From: Siphonodentalium dalli | Taxonomy: Eukaryota; Mollusca; Scaphopoda; Gadilida; Siphonodentaliidae | Length of the DNA: 64,000 nt | Direction: 5' to 3' | Assembly: GCA_032622095.1 (NCBI GenBank) | Contig: CP136061.1 | Location: 171,125,107 to 171,189,106, forward strand | Shown: piece after piece, positions 46,776-60,583 of the stretch | How positions within the stretch are numbered: the first letter of the stretch is position 1 | Layout of the letters: each line of letters begins with the position of its first letter | The notes under the pieces: generated by a model | What the model saw: only the letters and a program-made list of their open reading frames with translations | The model's database searches: none | What the model was told of the DNA's origin: nothing | Position numbers and translations under genes: made by a program

Positions 46776-49700
46776 TCATATACAAACGTAATCAGCGCGT
46801 GAATAGTGTATTGTCCTCAATGTGTACGATGATTGCGTAAACAACAGCATGCTCGTGTTACAGAAGTTTTGCTTCTGTTTACATAACACAACGCAATCAT
46901 ATTGGTTAATCACACAAACATTATATAAACGCTCTTCATTATTTCCATATAAGAAATATAGTAACAAACAACGCTCTTTATGCTTACCATATCCGGATCT
47001 ATACAAAAGTCAGGAAACGTAACGTACTGTTTATGCCATAGTTATGTATGATATAACAACAAATTCTGCCTATATTTTACTATTTCTGTTTATGGCGGTT
47101 TTTGACGGAGCTGAATATTTTAACAGCATTCCCACCGCCAAAGACAGCCCGTATCTTTAATATGAGCAATAACAGATGTTTGTTTATTAATACCAAATGC
47201 TCTCACCATACCCAGAAGCTGCACGTTGCATGGAAAATGATATATTGAGATGTCTGCCTACGGTCGGATTATTTCCAGAGTCTCCCGAATGTCGTTTCAT
47301 GTTGTTAGGTATATGTATATCATTACATGGTATTGGTTATAATAATTAAAGGCACGGGTGGCGTTCGTTGCAGAACTATTCATATGTGATCAAATCGCCA
47401 CCAACAGATGGAATATTAAAATATATATAGCTGTGTCGAGATGTCTCCCTAAGGTCGGATTATTTCAAGAGTCTCCCTAATGTCGTTAATTTTGTTAGCT
47501 ATATGTATATGTATATCAGTACATGGCATTGGTTATAATAATTAAAGGCACGGGCCGTGTTCGTTGCAGAAATTTTAATATGTGGTCAAATCGCCACCAA
47601 CAGATGGAATATTAAAATATGTACAGTTTTGTTCATATGCAAACATAATCAGCGAACGAATAGTCTATTGTCCTCAATGTGTACGATGATTGCGTAAACA
47701 ACAGCATGCTCGTGTTACAGAAGTTTTGCTTCTGTTTACATAACACAACGCAATCATATTGGTTAATCACACAAACATTCTATAAACGCTCTTCATTATT
47801 TCCATATAAGAAAAATAGTAACAAAGAACGCTCTTTATGCTTACCATATCCGGATCTATACAAAAGTCAGGAAACGTAACGGTTTTTTCCTTTTGTTTGT
47901 ACAACAAAGCGAAAACAATTGACAATAACATACTGTTTATGCCATATTTCTGTATGATATAACAACAAATGCTGCCTATATTTTACTATTTCTGTTTATG
48001 GCGGTTTTGACGGAGATGAATATTTTAACAGCATACCCACCGCCATCACCGCCCGTATCTATAATATGAGCAATAAAAGATATTTTTTTATTAATACCAA
48101 ATGCTCTCACCATACCCAGAAGCTGCACGTTGCATGGAAAATGATATATTGAGATGTCTGCCTAAGGTCGGATTATTTCAAGAGTCTCCCGAATGTCGTT
48201 TCATGTTGTTAGGTATATGTATATCATTACATGGTATTGGTTATAATAATTAAAGGCACGGGTGGCGTTCGTTGCAGAACTATTCATATGTGATCAAATC
48301 GCCACCAACAGATGGAATATTAAAATATATATAGCTTTGTCGAGATGTCTCCCTAAGGTCGGATTATTTCAAGAGTCTCACTAATGTCGTTAATTTTGTT
48401 AGCTATATGTATATGTATATCAGTACATGGCATTTTTATAATAATTAAAGGCACGGGTGGCGTTCGTTGCAGAACTATTCATATGTGATCAAATCGCCAC
48501 CAACAGATGGAATATTAAAATATATATAGCTTTGTCGAGATGTCTCCCTAAGGTAGGATTATTTCAAGAGTCTCCCTAATGTCGTTAATTTTGTTAGCTA
48601 TATGTATATGTATATCAGTACATGGCATTGGTTATAATAATTAAAGGCACGGGCGGTGTTCGTTGCAGAAATATTAATATGTGGTCAAATCGCCACCAAC
48701 AGATGGAATATTAAAATATGTACAGTTTTGTTCATATACAAACGTAATCAGCGCGTGAATAGTGTATTGTCCTCAATGTGTACGATGATTGCGTAAACAA
48801 CAGCATGCTCGTGTTACAGAAGTTTTGCTTCTGTTTACATAACACAACGCAATCATATTGGTTAATCACACAAACATTATATAAACGCTCTTCATTATTT
48901 CCATATAAGAAATATAGTAACAAACAACGCTCTTTATGCTTACCATATCCGGATCTATACAAAAGTCAGGAAACGTAACGTACTGTTTATGCCATAGTTA
49001 TGTATGATATAACAACAAATTCTGCCTATATTTTACTATTTCTGTTTATGGCGGTTTTTGACGGAGCTGAATATTTTAACAGCATTCCCACCGCCAAAGA
49101 CAGCCCGTATCTTTAATATGAGCAATAACAGATGTTTGTTTATTAATACCAAATGCTCTCACCATACCCAGAAGCTGCACGTTGCATGGAAAATGATATA
49201 TTGAGATGTCTGCCTAAGGTCGGATTATTTCAAGAGTCTCCCGAATGTCGTTTCATGTTGTTAGGTATATGTATATCATTACATGGTATTGGTTATAATA
49301 ATTAAAGGCACGGGCGGCGTTCGTTGCAGAACTATTCATATGTGATCAAATCGCCACCAACAGATGGAATATTAAAATATATATAGCTGTGTCGAGATGT
49401 CTCCCTACGGTCGGATTATTTCAAGAGTCTCCCTAATGTCGTTAATTTTGTTAGCTATATGTATATGTATATCAGTACATGGCATTGGTTATAATAATTA
49501 AAGGCACGGGCCGTGTTCGTTGCAGAAATTTTAATATGTGGTCAAATCGCCACCAACAGATGGAATATTAAAATATGTACAGTTTTGTTCATATGCAAAC
49601 ATAATCAGCGAACGAATAGTCTATTGTCCTCAATGTGTACGATGATTGCGTAAACAACAGCATGCTCGTGTTACAGAAGTTTTGCTTCTGTTTACATAAC

Positions 49701-52700
49701 ACAACGCAATCATATTGGTTAATCACACAAACATTCTATAAACGCTCTTCATTATTTCCATATAAGAAAAATAGTAACAAAGAACGCTCTTTATGCTTAC
49801 CATATCCGGATCTATACAAAAGTCAGGAAACGTAACGGTTTTTTCCTTTTGTTTGTACAACAAAGCGAAAACAATTGACAATAACATACTGTTTATGCCA
49901 TATTTCTGTATGATATAACAACAAATGCTGCCTATATTTTACTATTTCTGTTTATGGCGGTTTTTGACGGAGATGAATATTTTAACAGCATACCCACCGC
50001 CAACACCGCCCGTATCTATAATATGAGCAATAAAAGATATTTTTTTATTAATACCAAATGCTCTCACCATACCCAGAAGCTGCACGTTGCATGGAAAATG
50101 ATATATTGAGATGTCTGCCTAAGGTCGGATTATTTCAAGAGTCTCCCGAATGTCGTTTCATGTTGTTAGGTATATGTATATCATTACATGGTATTGGTTA
50201 TAATAATTAAAGGCACGGGTGGCGTTCGTTGCAGAACTATTCATATGTGATCAAATCGCCACCAACAGATGAAATATTAAAATATATATAGCTTTGTCGA
50301 GATGTCTCCCTAAGGTAGGATTATTTCAAGAGTCTCCCTAATGTCGTTAATTTTGTTAGCTATATGTATATGTATATCAGTACATGGCATTGGTTATAAT
50401 AATTAAAGGCACGGGCGGTGTTCGTTGCAGAAATATTAATATGTGGTCAAATCGCCACCAACAGATGGAATATTAAAATATGTACAGTTTTGTTCATATA
50501 CAAACGTAATCAGCGCGTGAATAGTGTATTGTCCTCAATGTGTACGATGATTGCGTAAACAACAGCATGCTCGTGTTACAGAAGTTTTGCTTCTGTTTAC
50601 ATAACACAACGCAATCATATTGGTTAATCACACAAACATTATATAAACACTCTTCATTATTTCCATATAAGAAAAATAGTAACAAAGAACGCTCTTTATG
50701 CTTACCATATCCGGATCTATACGAAAGTCAGGAAACGTAACGGATTTTTCCTTTTGTTTGCACAACAAAGTGAAAACAATTGACAATAACATACTGTTTA
50801 TGCCATATTTCTGTTTGATATAACAACAACTTCTGCCTATATTTTACTATTTCTGTTTATGGCGGTTTTTGACGGAGATGAATATTTTAACAGCACACCC
50901 ACCGCCAAAATCGCCCGTATCTTTAATATGAGCAATAAAAGATATTTTTTTATTAATACCAAATGCTCTCATCATACCCAGAAGCTGCACGATGCATGGA
51001 AAATGATATATTGAGATGTCTGCATAAGGTCGGATTATTTCAAGAGTCTCCCGAATGTCGTTTAATTTTGTTAGGTATATGTATATCATTGCATGGTATT
51101 GATTATAATAATTAAAGGCACGGGCGCCGTTCGTTGCAGAACTATTCATATGTGATCAAATCGCCACCAACAGATGGAATATTAAAATATATATAGCTTT
51201 GTCGAGATGTCTCCATAGGTCGGATTATTTCAAGAGTCTCACTAATGTCGTTAATTTTGTTAGCTATATGTATATGTATATCAGTACATGGCATTGGTTA
51301 TAAAAATTAAAGGCACGGGTGGCGTTCGTTGCAGAACTATTCACATGTGATCAAATCGCCACCAACAGATGGAATATTAAAATATATATAGCTTTGTCGA
51401 GATGTCTCCCTAAGGTCGGATTATTTCAAGAGTCTCCCTAATGTCGTTAATTTTGTTAGCTATATGTATATGTATATCAGTACATGGCATTGGTTATAAT
51501 AATTAAAGGCACGGGCGGTGTTCGTTGCAGAAATATTAATATGTGGTCAAATCGCCACCAACAGATGGAATATTAAAATATGTACAGTTTTGTTCATATA
51601 CAAACGTAATCAGCGCGTGAATAGTGTATTGTCCTCAATGTGTACGATGATTGCGTAAACAACAGCATGCTCGTGTTACAGAAGTTTTGCTTCTGTTTAC
51701 ATAACACAACGCAATCATATTGGTTAATCACACAAACATTATATAAACGCTCTTCATTATTTCCATATAAGAAATATAGTAACAAACAACGCTCTTTATG
51801 CTTACCATATCCGGATCTATACAAAAGTCAGGAAACGTAACGTACTGTTTATGCCATAGTTATGTATGATATAACAACAAATTCTGCCTATATTTTACTA
51901 TTTCTGTTTATGGCGGTTTTTGACGGAGCTGAATATTTTAACAGCATTCCCACCGCCAAAGACAGCCCGTATCTTTAATATGAGCAATAACAGATGTTTG
52001 TTTATTAATACCAAATGCTCTCACCATACCCAGAAGCTGCACGTTGCATGGAAAATGATATATTGAGATGTCTGCCTACGGTCGGATTATTTCCAGAGTC
52101 TCCCGAATGTCGTTTCATGTTGTTAGGTATATGTATATCATTACATGGTATTGGTTATAATAATTAAAGGCACGGGTGGCGTTCGTTGCAGAACTATTCA
52201 TATGTGATCAAATCGCCACCAACAGATGGAATATTAAAATATATATAGCTGTGTCGAGATGTCTCCCTAAGGTCGGATTATTTCAAGAGTCTCCCTAATG
52301 TCGTTAATTTTGTTAGCTATATGTATATGTATATCAGTACATGGCATTGGTTATAATAATTAAAGGCACGGGCCGTGTTCGTTGCAGAAATTTTAATATG
52401 TGGTCAAATCGCCACCAACAGATGGAATATTAAAATATGTACAGTTTTGTTCATATGCAAACATAATCAGCGAACGAATAGTCTATTGTCCTCAATGTGT
52501 ACGATGATTGCGTAAACAACAGCATGCTCGTGTTACAGAAGTTTTGCTTCTGTTTACATAACACAACGCAATCATATTGGTTAATCACACAAACATTCTA
52601 TAAACGCTCTTCATTATTTCCATATAAGAAAAATAGTAACAAACAACGCTCTTTACGCTTACCATATCCGGATCTATACAAAAGTCAGGAAACGTAACGG

Positions 52701-55700
52701 TTTTTTCCTTTTGTTTGTACAACAAAGCGAAAACAATTGACAATAACATACTGTTTATGCCATATTTCTGTATGATATAACAACAAATGCTGCCTATATT
52801 TTACTATTTCTGTTTATGGCGGTTTTGACGGAGATGAATATTTTAACAGCATACCCACCGCCATCACCGCCCGTATCTATAATATGAGCAATAAAAGATA
52901 TTTTTTTATTAATACCAAATGCTCTCACCATACCCAGAAGCTGCACGTTGCATGGAAAATGATATATTGAGATGTCTGCCTAAGGTCGGATTATTTCAAG
53001 AGTCTCCCGAATGTCGTTTCATGTTGTTAGGTATATGTATATCATTACATGGTATTGGTTATAATAATTAAAGGCACGGGTGGCGTTCGTTGCAGAACTA
53101 TTCATATGTGATCAAATCGCCACCAACAGATGGAATATTAAAATATATATAGCTTTGTCGAGATGTCTCCCTAAGGTCGGATTATTTCAAGAGTCTCACT
53201 AATGTCGTTAATTTTGTTAGCTATATGTATATGTATATCAGTACCTGGCATTTTTATAATAATTAAAGGCACGGGTGGCGTTCGTTGCAGAACTATTCAT
53301 ATGTGATCAAATCGCCACCAACAGATGGAATATTAAAATATATATAGCTTTGTCGAGATGTCTCCCTAAGGTAGGATTATTTCAAGAGTCTCCCTAATGT
53401 CGTTAATTTTGTTAGCTATATGTATATGTATATCAGTACATGGCATTGGTTATAATAATTAAAGGCACGGGCGGTGTTCGTTGCAGAAATATTAATATGT
53501 GGTCAAATCGCCACCAACAGATGGAATATTAAAATATGTACAGTTTTGTTCATATACAAACGTAATCAGCGCGTGAATAGTGTATTGTCCTCAATGTGTA
53601 CGATGATTGCGTAAACAACAGCATGCTCGTGTTACAGAAGTTTTGCTTCTGTTTACATAACACAACGCAATCATATTGGTTAATCACACAAACATTATAT
53701 AAACGCTCTTCATTATTTCCATATAAGAAATATAGTAACAAACAACGCTCTTTATGCTTACCATATCCGGATCTATACAAAAGTCAGGAAACGTAACGTA
53801 CTGTTTATGCCATAGTTATGTATGATATAACAACAAATTCTGCCTATATTTTACTATTTCTGTTTATGGCGGTTTTTGACGGAGCTGAATATTTTAACAG
53901 CATTCCCACCGCCAAAGACAGCCCGTATCTTTAATATGAGCAATAACAGATGTTTGTTTATTAATACCAAATGCTCTCACCATACCCAGAAGCTGCACGT
54001 TGCATGGAAAATGATATATTGAGATGTCTGCCTAAGGTCGGATTATTTCAAGAGTCTCCCGAATGTCGTTTCATGTTGTTAGGTATATGTATATCATTAC
54101 ATGGTATTGGTTATAATAATTAAAGGCACGGGCGGCGTTCGTTGCAGAACTATTCATATGTGATCAAATCGCCACCAACAGATGGAATATTAAAATATAT
54201 ATAGCTGTGTCGAGATGTCTCCCTAAGGTCGGATTATTTCAAGAGTCTCCCTAATGTCGTTAATTTTGTTAGCTATATGTATATGTATATCAGTACATGG
54301 CATTGGTTATAATAATTAAAGGCACGGGCCGTGTTCGTTGCAGAAATTTTAATATGTGGTCAAATCGCCACCAACAGATGGAATATTAAAATATGTACAG
54401 TTTTGTTCATATGCAAACATAATCAGCGAACGAATAGTCTATTGTCCTCAATGTGTACGATGATTGCGTAAACAACAGCATGCTCGTGTTACAGAAGTTT
54501 TGCTTCTGTTTACATAACACAACGCAATCATATTGGTTAATCACACAAACATTCTATAAACGCTCTTCATTATTTCCATATAAGAAAAATAGTAACAAAG
54601 AACGCTCTTTATGCTTACCATATCCGGATCTATACAAAAGTCAGGAAACGTAACGGTTTTTTCCTTTTGTTTGTACAACAAAGCGAAAACAATTGACAAT
54701 AACATACTGTTTATGCCATATTTCTGTATGATATAACAACAAATGCTGCCTATATTTTACTATTTCTGTTTATGGCGGTTTTGACGGAGATGAATATTTT
54801 AACAGCATACCCACCGCCATCACCGCCCGTATCTATAATATGAGCAATAAAAGATATTTTTTTATTAATACCAAATGCTCTCACCATACCCAGAAGCTGC
54901 ACGTTGCATGGAAAATGATATATTGAGATGTCTGCCTAAGGTCGGATTATTTCAAGAGTCTCCCGAATGTCGTTTCATGTTGTTAGGTATATGTATATCA
55001 TTACATGGTATTGGTTATAATAATTAAAGGCACGGGTGGCGTTCGTTGCAGAACTATTCATATGTGATCAAATCGCCACCAACAGATGGAATATTAAAAT
55101 ATATATAGCTTTGTCGAGATGTCTCCCTAAGGTCGGATTATTTCAAGAGTCTCACTAATGTCGTTAATTTTGTTAGCTATATGTATATGTATATCAGTAC
55201 ATGGCATTTTTATAATAATTAAAGGCACGGGTGGCGTTCGTTGCAGAACTATTCATATGTGATCAAATCGCCACCAACAGATGGAATATTAAAATATATA
55301 TAGCTTTGTCGAGATGTCTCCCTAAGGTAGGATTATTTCAAGAGTCTCCCTAATGTCGTTAATTTTGTTAGATATATGTATATGTATATCAGTACATGGC
55401 ATTGGTTATAATAATTAAAGGCACGGGCGGTGTTCGTTGCAGAAATATTAATATGTGGTCAAATCGCCACCAACAGATGGAATATTAAAATATGTACAGT
55501 TTTGTTCATATACAAACGTAATCAGCGCGTGAATAGTGTATTGTCCTCAATGTGTACGATGATTGCGTAAACAACAGCATGCTCGTGTTACAGAAGTTTT
55601 GCTTCTGTTTACATAACACAACGCAATCATATTGGTTAATCACACAAACATTATATAAACGCTCTTCATTATTTCCATATAAGAAATATAGTAACAAACA

Positions 55701-56361
55701 ACGCTCTTTATGCTTACCATATCCGGATCTATACAAAAGTCAGGAAACGTAACGTACTGTTTATGCCATAGTTATGTATGATATAACAACAAATTCTGCC
55801 TATATTTTACTATTTCGGTTTATGGCGGTTTTTGACGGAGCTGAATATTTTAACAGCATTCCCACCGCCAAAGACAGCCCGTATCTTTAATATGAGCAAT
55901 AACAGATGTTTGTTTATTAATACCAAATGCTCTCACCATACCCAGAAGCTGCACGTTGCATGGAAAATTATATATTGAGATGTCTGCCTAAGGTCGGATT
56001 ATTTCAAGAGTCTCCCGAATGTCGTTTCATGTTGTTAGGTATATGTATATCATTACATGGTATTGGTTATAATAATTAAAGGCACGGGCGGCGTTCGTTG
56101 CAGAACTATTCATATGTGATCAAATCGCCACCAACAGATGGAATATTAAAATATATATAGCTTTGTTGAGATGTCTCCATAAGGTCGGATTATTTCAAGA
56201 GTCTCCCTAATGTCGTTAATTTTGTTAGCTATATGTATATGTATATCAGTACATGGCATTGGTTATAATAATTAAAGCACGGGCGGTGTTCGTTGCAGAA
56301 ATATTAATATGTGGTCAAATCGCCACCAACAGATGGAATATTAAAATATGTACAGTTTTGT
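46776..56361. repeat. Tract of 1.96-kb dimers (857 + 1,099) in array 4
   Basis: Intervals read 857, 1,099, 857, 905, 1,100, 857, 1,099, 857, 1,099, 856. Most pairs form a two-unit higher-order repeat of about 1,956 bp, interrupted by one inserted 905-bp unit. A diagnostic GGCATTTTTATAATAATT in place of GGCATTGGTTATAATAATT marks the third subrepeat in several dimers (near 48429, 53247 and 55204, and again near 61381). Confidence 0.8.
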
Positions 56362-59300
56362 TCATATGCAAACATAATCAGCGAACGAATAGTCTATTGT
56401 CCTCAATGTGTACGATGATTGCGTAAACAACAGCATGCTCGTGTTACAGAAGTTTTGCTTCTGTTTACATAACACAACGCAATCATATTGGTTAAGCACA
56501 CAAACATTATATAAACGCTCTTCATTATTTCCATATAAGAAAAATAGTAACAAACAACGCTCTTTATGCTTACCATATCCGGATCTATACAAAAGTCAGG
56601 AAACGTAACGGTTTTTTCCTTTTGTTTGCACAACAAAGTGAAAACAATTGACAATAACATACTGTTTATGCCATATTTCTGTATGATATAACAACAAATT
56701 CTTCCTATATTTTACTATTTCTGTTTATGGCGGTTTTTGATGGAGCTGAATATTTTAACAGCATACCCACCGCCAACACCGCCCGTATCTATAATATGAG
56801 CAATAAAAGATATTTTTTTATTAATACCAAATGCTCTCACCATACCCAGAAGCTGCACGTTGCATGGAAAATGATATATTGAGATGTCTGCCTAAGGTCG
56901 GATTATTTCAAGAGTCTCTCGAATGTCGTTTCATGTTGTTAGGTATATGTATATCATTACATGGTATTGGTTATAATAATTAAAGGCACAGGCGGCGTTC
57001 GTTGCAGAACTATTCATATGTGATCAAATTGCCACCAACAGATGGAATATTAAAATATATATAGCTTTGTCGAGATGTCTCCCTAAGGTCGGATTATTTC
57101 AAGAGTCTCCCTAATGTCGTTAATTTTGTTAGCTATATGTATATGTATATGAGTACATGGCATTGGTTATAATAATTAAAGGCACGGGCGGTGTTCGTTG
57201 CAGAAATATTAATATGTGGTCAAATCGCCACCAACAGATGGAATATTAAAATATGTACAGTTTTGTTCATATGCAAACGTAATCAGCGCGTGAATAGTGT
57301 ATTGTCCTCAATGTGTACGATGATTGCGTAAACAACAGCATGCTCGTGTTACAGAAGTTTTGCTTCTGTTTACAAAACACAACGCAATCATATTGGTTAA
57401 TCACACAAACATTATATAAACGCTCTTCATTATTTCCATATAAGAAAAATAGTAACAAACAACGCTCTTTATGCTTACCATATCCGGATCTATACAAAAG
57501 TCCGGAAACGTAACGTTTTTTTCCTTTTGTTTGCACAACAAAGTGAAAACAATTGACAATAACATACTGTCTATGCCATATTTATGTATGATATAACAAC
57601 AGATTCTGCCTATATTTTACTATTTCTGTGTATGGCGGTTTTTGACGGAGATGAATATTTTAACAGCATACCCACCGCCAACACCGCCCGTATCTATAAT
57701 ATGAGCAATAAAATATGTTTACATAACACAACGCAATCATATTGGTTAATCACACAAACATTATATAAACGCTCTTCATTATTTCCATATAAGAAATATA
57801 GTAACAAACAACGCTCTTTATGCTTACCATATCCGGATCTATACAAAAGTCAGGAAACGTAACGTACTGTTTATGCCATAGTTATGTATGATATAACAAC
57901 AAATTCTGCCTCTATTTTACTATTTCTGTTTATGGCGGTTTTTGACGGAGCTGAATATTTTAACAGCATTCCCACCGCCAAAGACAGCCCGTATCTTTAA
58001 TATGAGCAATAACAGATGTTTGTTTATTAATACCAAATGCTCTCACCATACCCAGAAGCTGCACGTTGCATGGAAAATGATATATTGAGATGTCTGCCTA
58101 AGGTCGGATTATTTCAAGAGTCTCCCGAATGTCGTTTCATGTTGTTAGGTATATGTATATCATTACATGGTATTGGTTATAATAATTAAAGGCACGGGCG
58201 GCGTTCGTTGCAGAACTATTCATATGTGATCAAATCGCCACCAACAGATGGAATATTAAAATATATATAGCTGTGTCGAGATGTCTCCCTAAGGTCGGAT
58301 TATTTCAAGAGTCTCCCTAATGTCGTTAATTTTGTTAGCTATATGTATATGTATATCAGTACATGGCATTGGTTATAATAATTAAAGGCACGGGCCGTGT
58401 TCGTTGCAGAAATTTTAATATGTGGTCAAATCGCCACCAACAGATGGAATATTAAAATATGTACAGTTTTGTTCATATGCAAACATAATCAGCGAACGAA
58501 TAGTCTATTGTCCTCAATGTGTACGATGATTGCGTAAACAACAGCATGCTCGTGTTACAGAAGTTTTGCTTCTGTTTACATAACACAACGCAATCATATT
58601 GGTTAAGCACACAAACATTATATAAACGCTCTTCATTATTTCCATATAAGAAAAATAGTAACAAACAACGCTCTTTATGCTTACCATATCCGGATCTATA
58701 CAAAAGTCAGGAAACGTAACGGTTTTTTCCTTTTGTTTGCACAACAAAGTGAAAACAATTGACAATAACATACTGTTTATGCCATATTTCTGTATGATAT
58801 AACAACAAATTCTTCCTATATTTTACTATTTCTGTTTATGGCGGTTTTTGATGGAGCTGAATATTTTAACAGCATACCCACCGCCAACACCGCCCGTATC
58901 TATAATATGAGCAATAAAAGATATTTTTTTATTAATACCAAATGCTCTCACCATACCCAGAAGCTGCACGTTGCATGGAAAATGATATATTGAGATGTCT
59001 GCCTAAGGTCGGATTATTTCAAGAGTCTCTCGAATGTCGTTTCATGTTGTTAGGTATATGTATATCATTACATGGTATTGGTTATAATAATTAAAGGCAC
59101 AGGCGGCGTTCGTTGCAGAACTATTCATATGTGATCAAATTGCCACCAACAGATGGAATATTAAAATATATATAGCTTTGTCGAGATGTCTCCCTAAGGT
59201 CGGATTATTTCAAGAGTCTCCCTAATGTCGTTAATTTTGTTAGCTATATGTATATGTATATGAGTACATGGCATTGGTTATAATAATTAAAGGCACGGGC

Positions 59301-60583
59301 GGTGTTCGTTGCAGAAATATTAATATGTGGTCAAATCGCCACCAACAGATGGAATATTAAAATATGTACAGTTTTGTTCATATGCAAACGTAATCAGCGC
59401 GTGAATAGTGTATTGTCCTCAATGTGTACGATGATTGCGTAAACAACAGCATGCTCGTGTTACAGAAGTTTTGCTTCTGTTTACAAAACACAACGCAATC
59501 ATATTGGTTAATCACACAAACATTATATAAACGCTCTTCATTATTTCCATATAAGAAAAATAGTAACAAACAACGCTCTTTATGCTTACCATATCCGGAT
59601 CTATACAAAAGTCCGGAAACGTAACGTTTTTTTCCTTTTGTTTGCACAACAAAGTGAAAACAATTGACAATAACATACTGTCTATGCCATATTTATGTAT
59701 GATATAACAACAGATTCTGCCTATATTTTACTATTTCTGTGTATGGCGGTTTTTGACGGAGATGAATATTTTAACAGCATACCCACCGCCAACACCGCCC
59801 GTATCTATAATATGAGCAATAAAATATGTTTACATAACACAACGCAATCATATTGGTTAATCACACAAACATTATATAAACGCTCTTCATTATTTCCATA
59901 TAAGAAATATAGTAACAAACAACGCTCTTTATGCTTACCATATCCGGATCTATACAAAAGTCAGGAAACGTAACGTACTGTTTATGCCATAGTTATGTAT
60001 GATATAACAACAAATTCTGCCTATATTTTACTATTTCTGTTTATGGCGGTTTTTGACGGAGCTGAATATTTTAACAGCATTCCCACCGCCAAAGACAGCC
60101 CGTATCTTTAATATGAGCAATAACAGATGTTTGTTTATTAATACCAAATGCTCTCACCATACCCAGAAGCTGCACGTTGCATGGAAAATGATATATTGAG
60201 ATGTCTGCCTAAGGTCGGATTATTTCAAGAGTCTCCCGAATGTCGTTTCATGTTGTTAGGTATATGTATATCATTACATGGTATTGGTTATAATAATTAA
60301 AGGCACGGGCGGCGTTCGTTGCAGAACTATTCATATGTGATCAAATCGCCACCAACAGATGGAATATTAAAATATATATAGCTGTGTCGAGATGTCTCCC
60401 TAAGGTCGGATTATTTCAAGAGTCTCCCTAATGTCGTTAATTTTGTTAGCTATATGTATATGTATATCAGTACATGGCATTGGTTATAATAATTAAAGGC
60501 ACGGGCCGTGTTCGTTGCAGAAATTTTAATATGTGGTCAAATCGCCACCAACAGATGGAATATTAAAATATGTACAGTTTTGT
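56362..60583. repeat. 2,111-bp block duplicated in tandem within array 4
   Basis: Intervals 905 and 1,206 occur twice (starts 56362 and 58473). Shared rarities are GGTTAAGCACAC near 56490 and 58602, AAAGTCCGGAAACG near 57496 and 59607, and a fused partial unit AGCAATAAAATATGTTTAC near 57705 and 59816. One difference seen is GCCTCTATTTTAC near 57908 against GCCTATATTTTAC in the second copy. The similarity ends near 60584. Confidence 0.85.
57711..57717 (+). other. Second type of fusion junction in array 4 (copy at 59822-59828)
   Basis: GAGCAATAAAA normally continues GATATTTTTTT, but here it joins TGTTTACATAAC from the middle of the next unit, removing several hundred bases. It is present in both copies of the 2,111-bp block, so the fusion came before that duplication. 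Confidence 0.75.
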
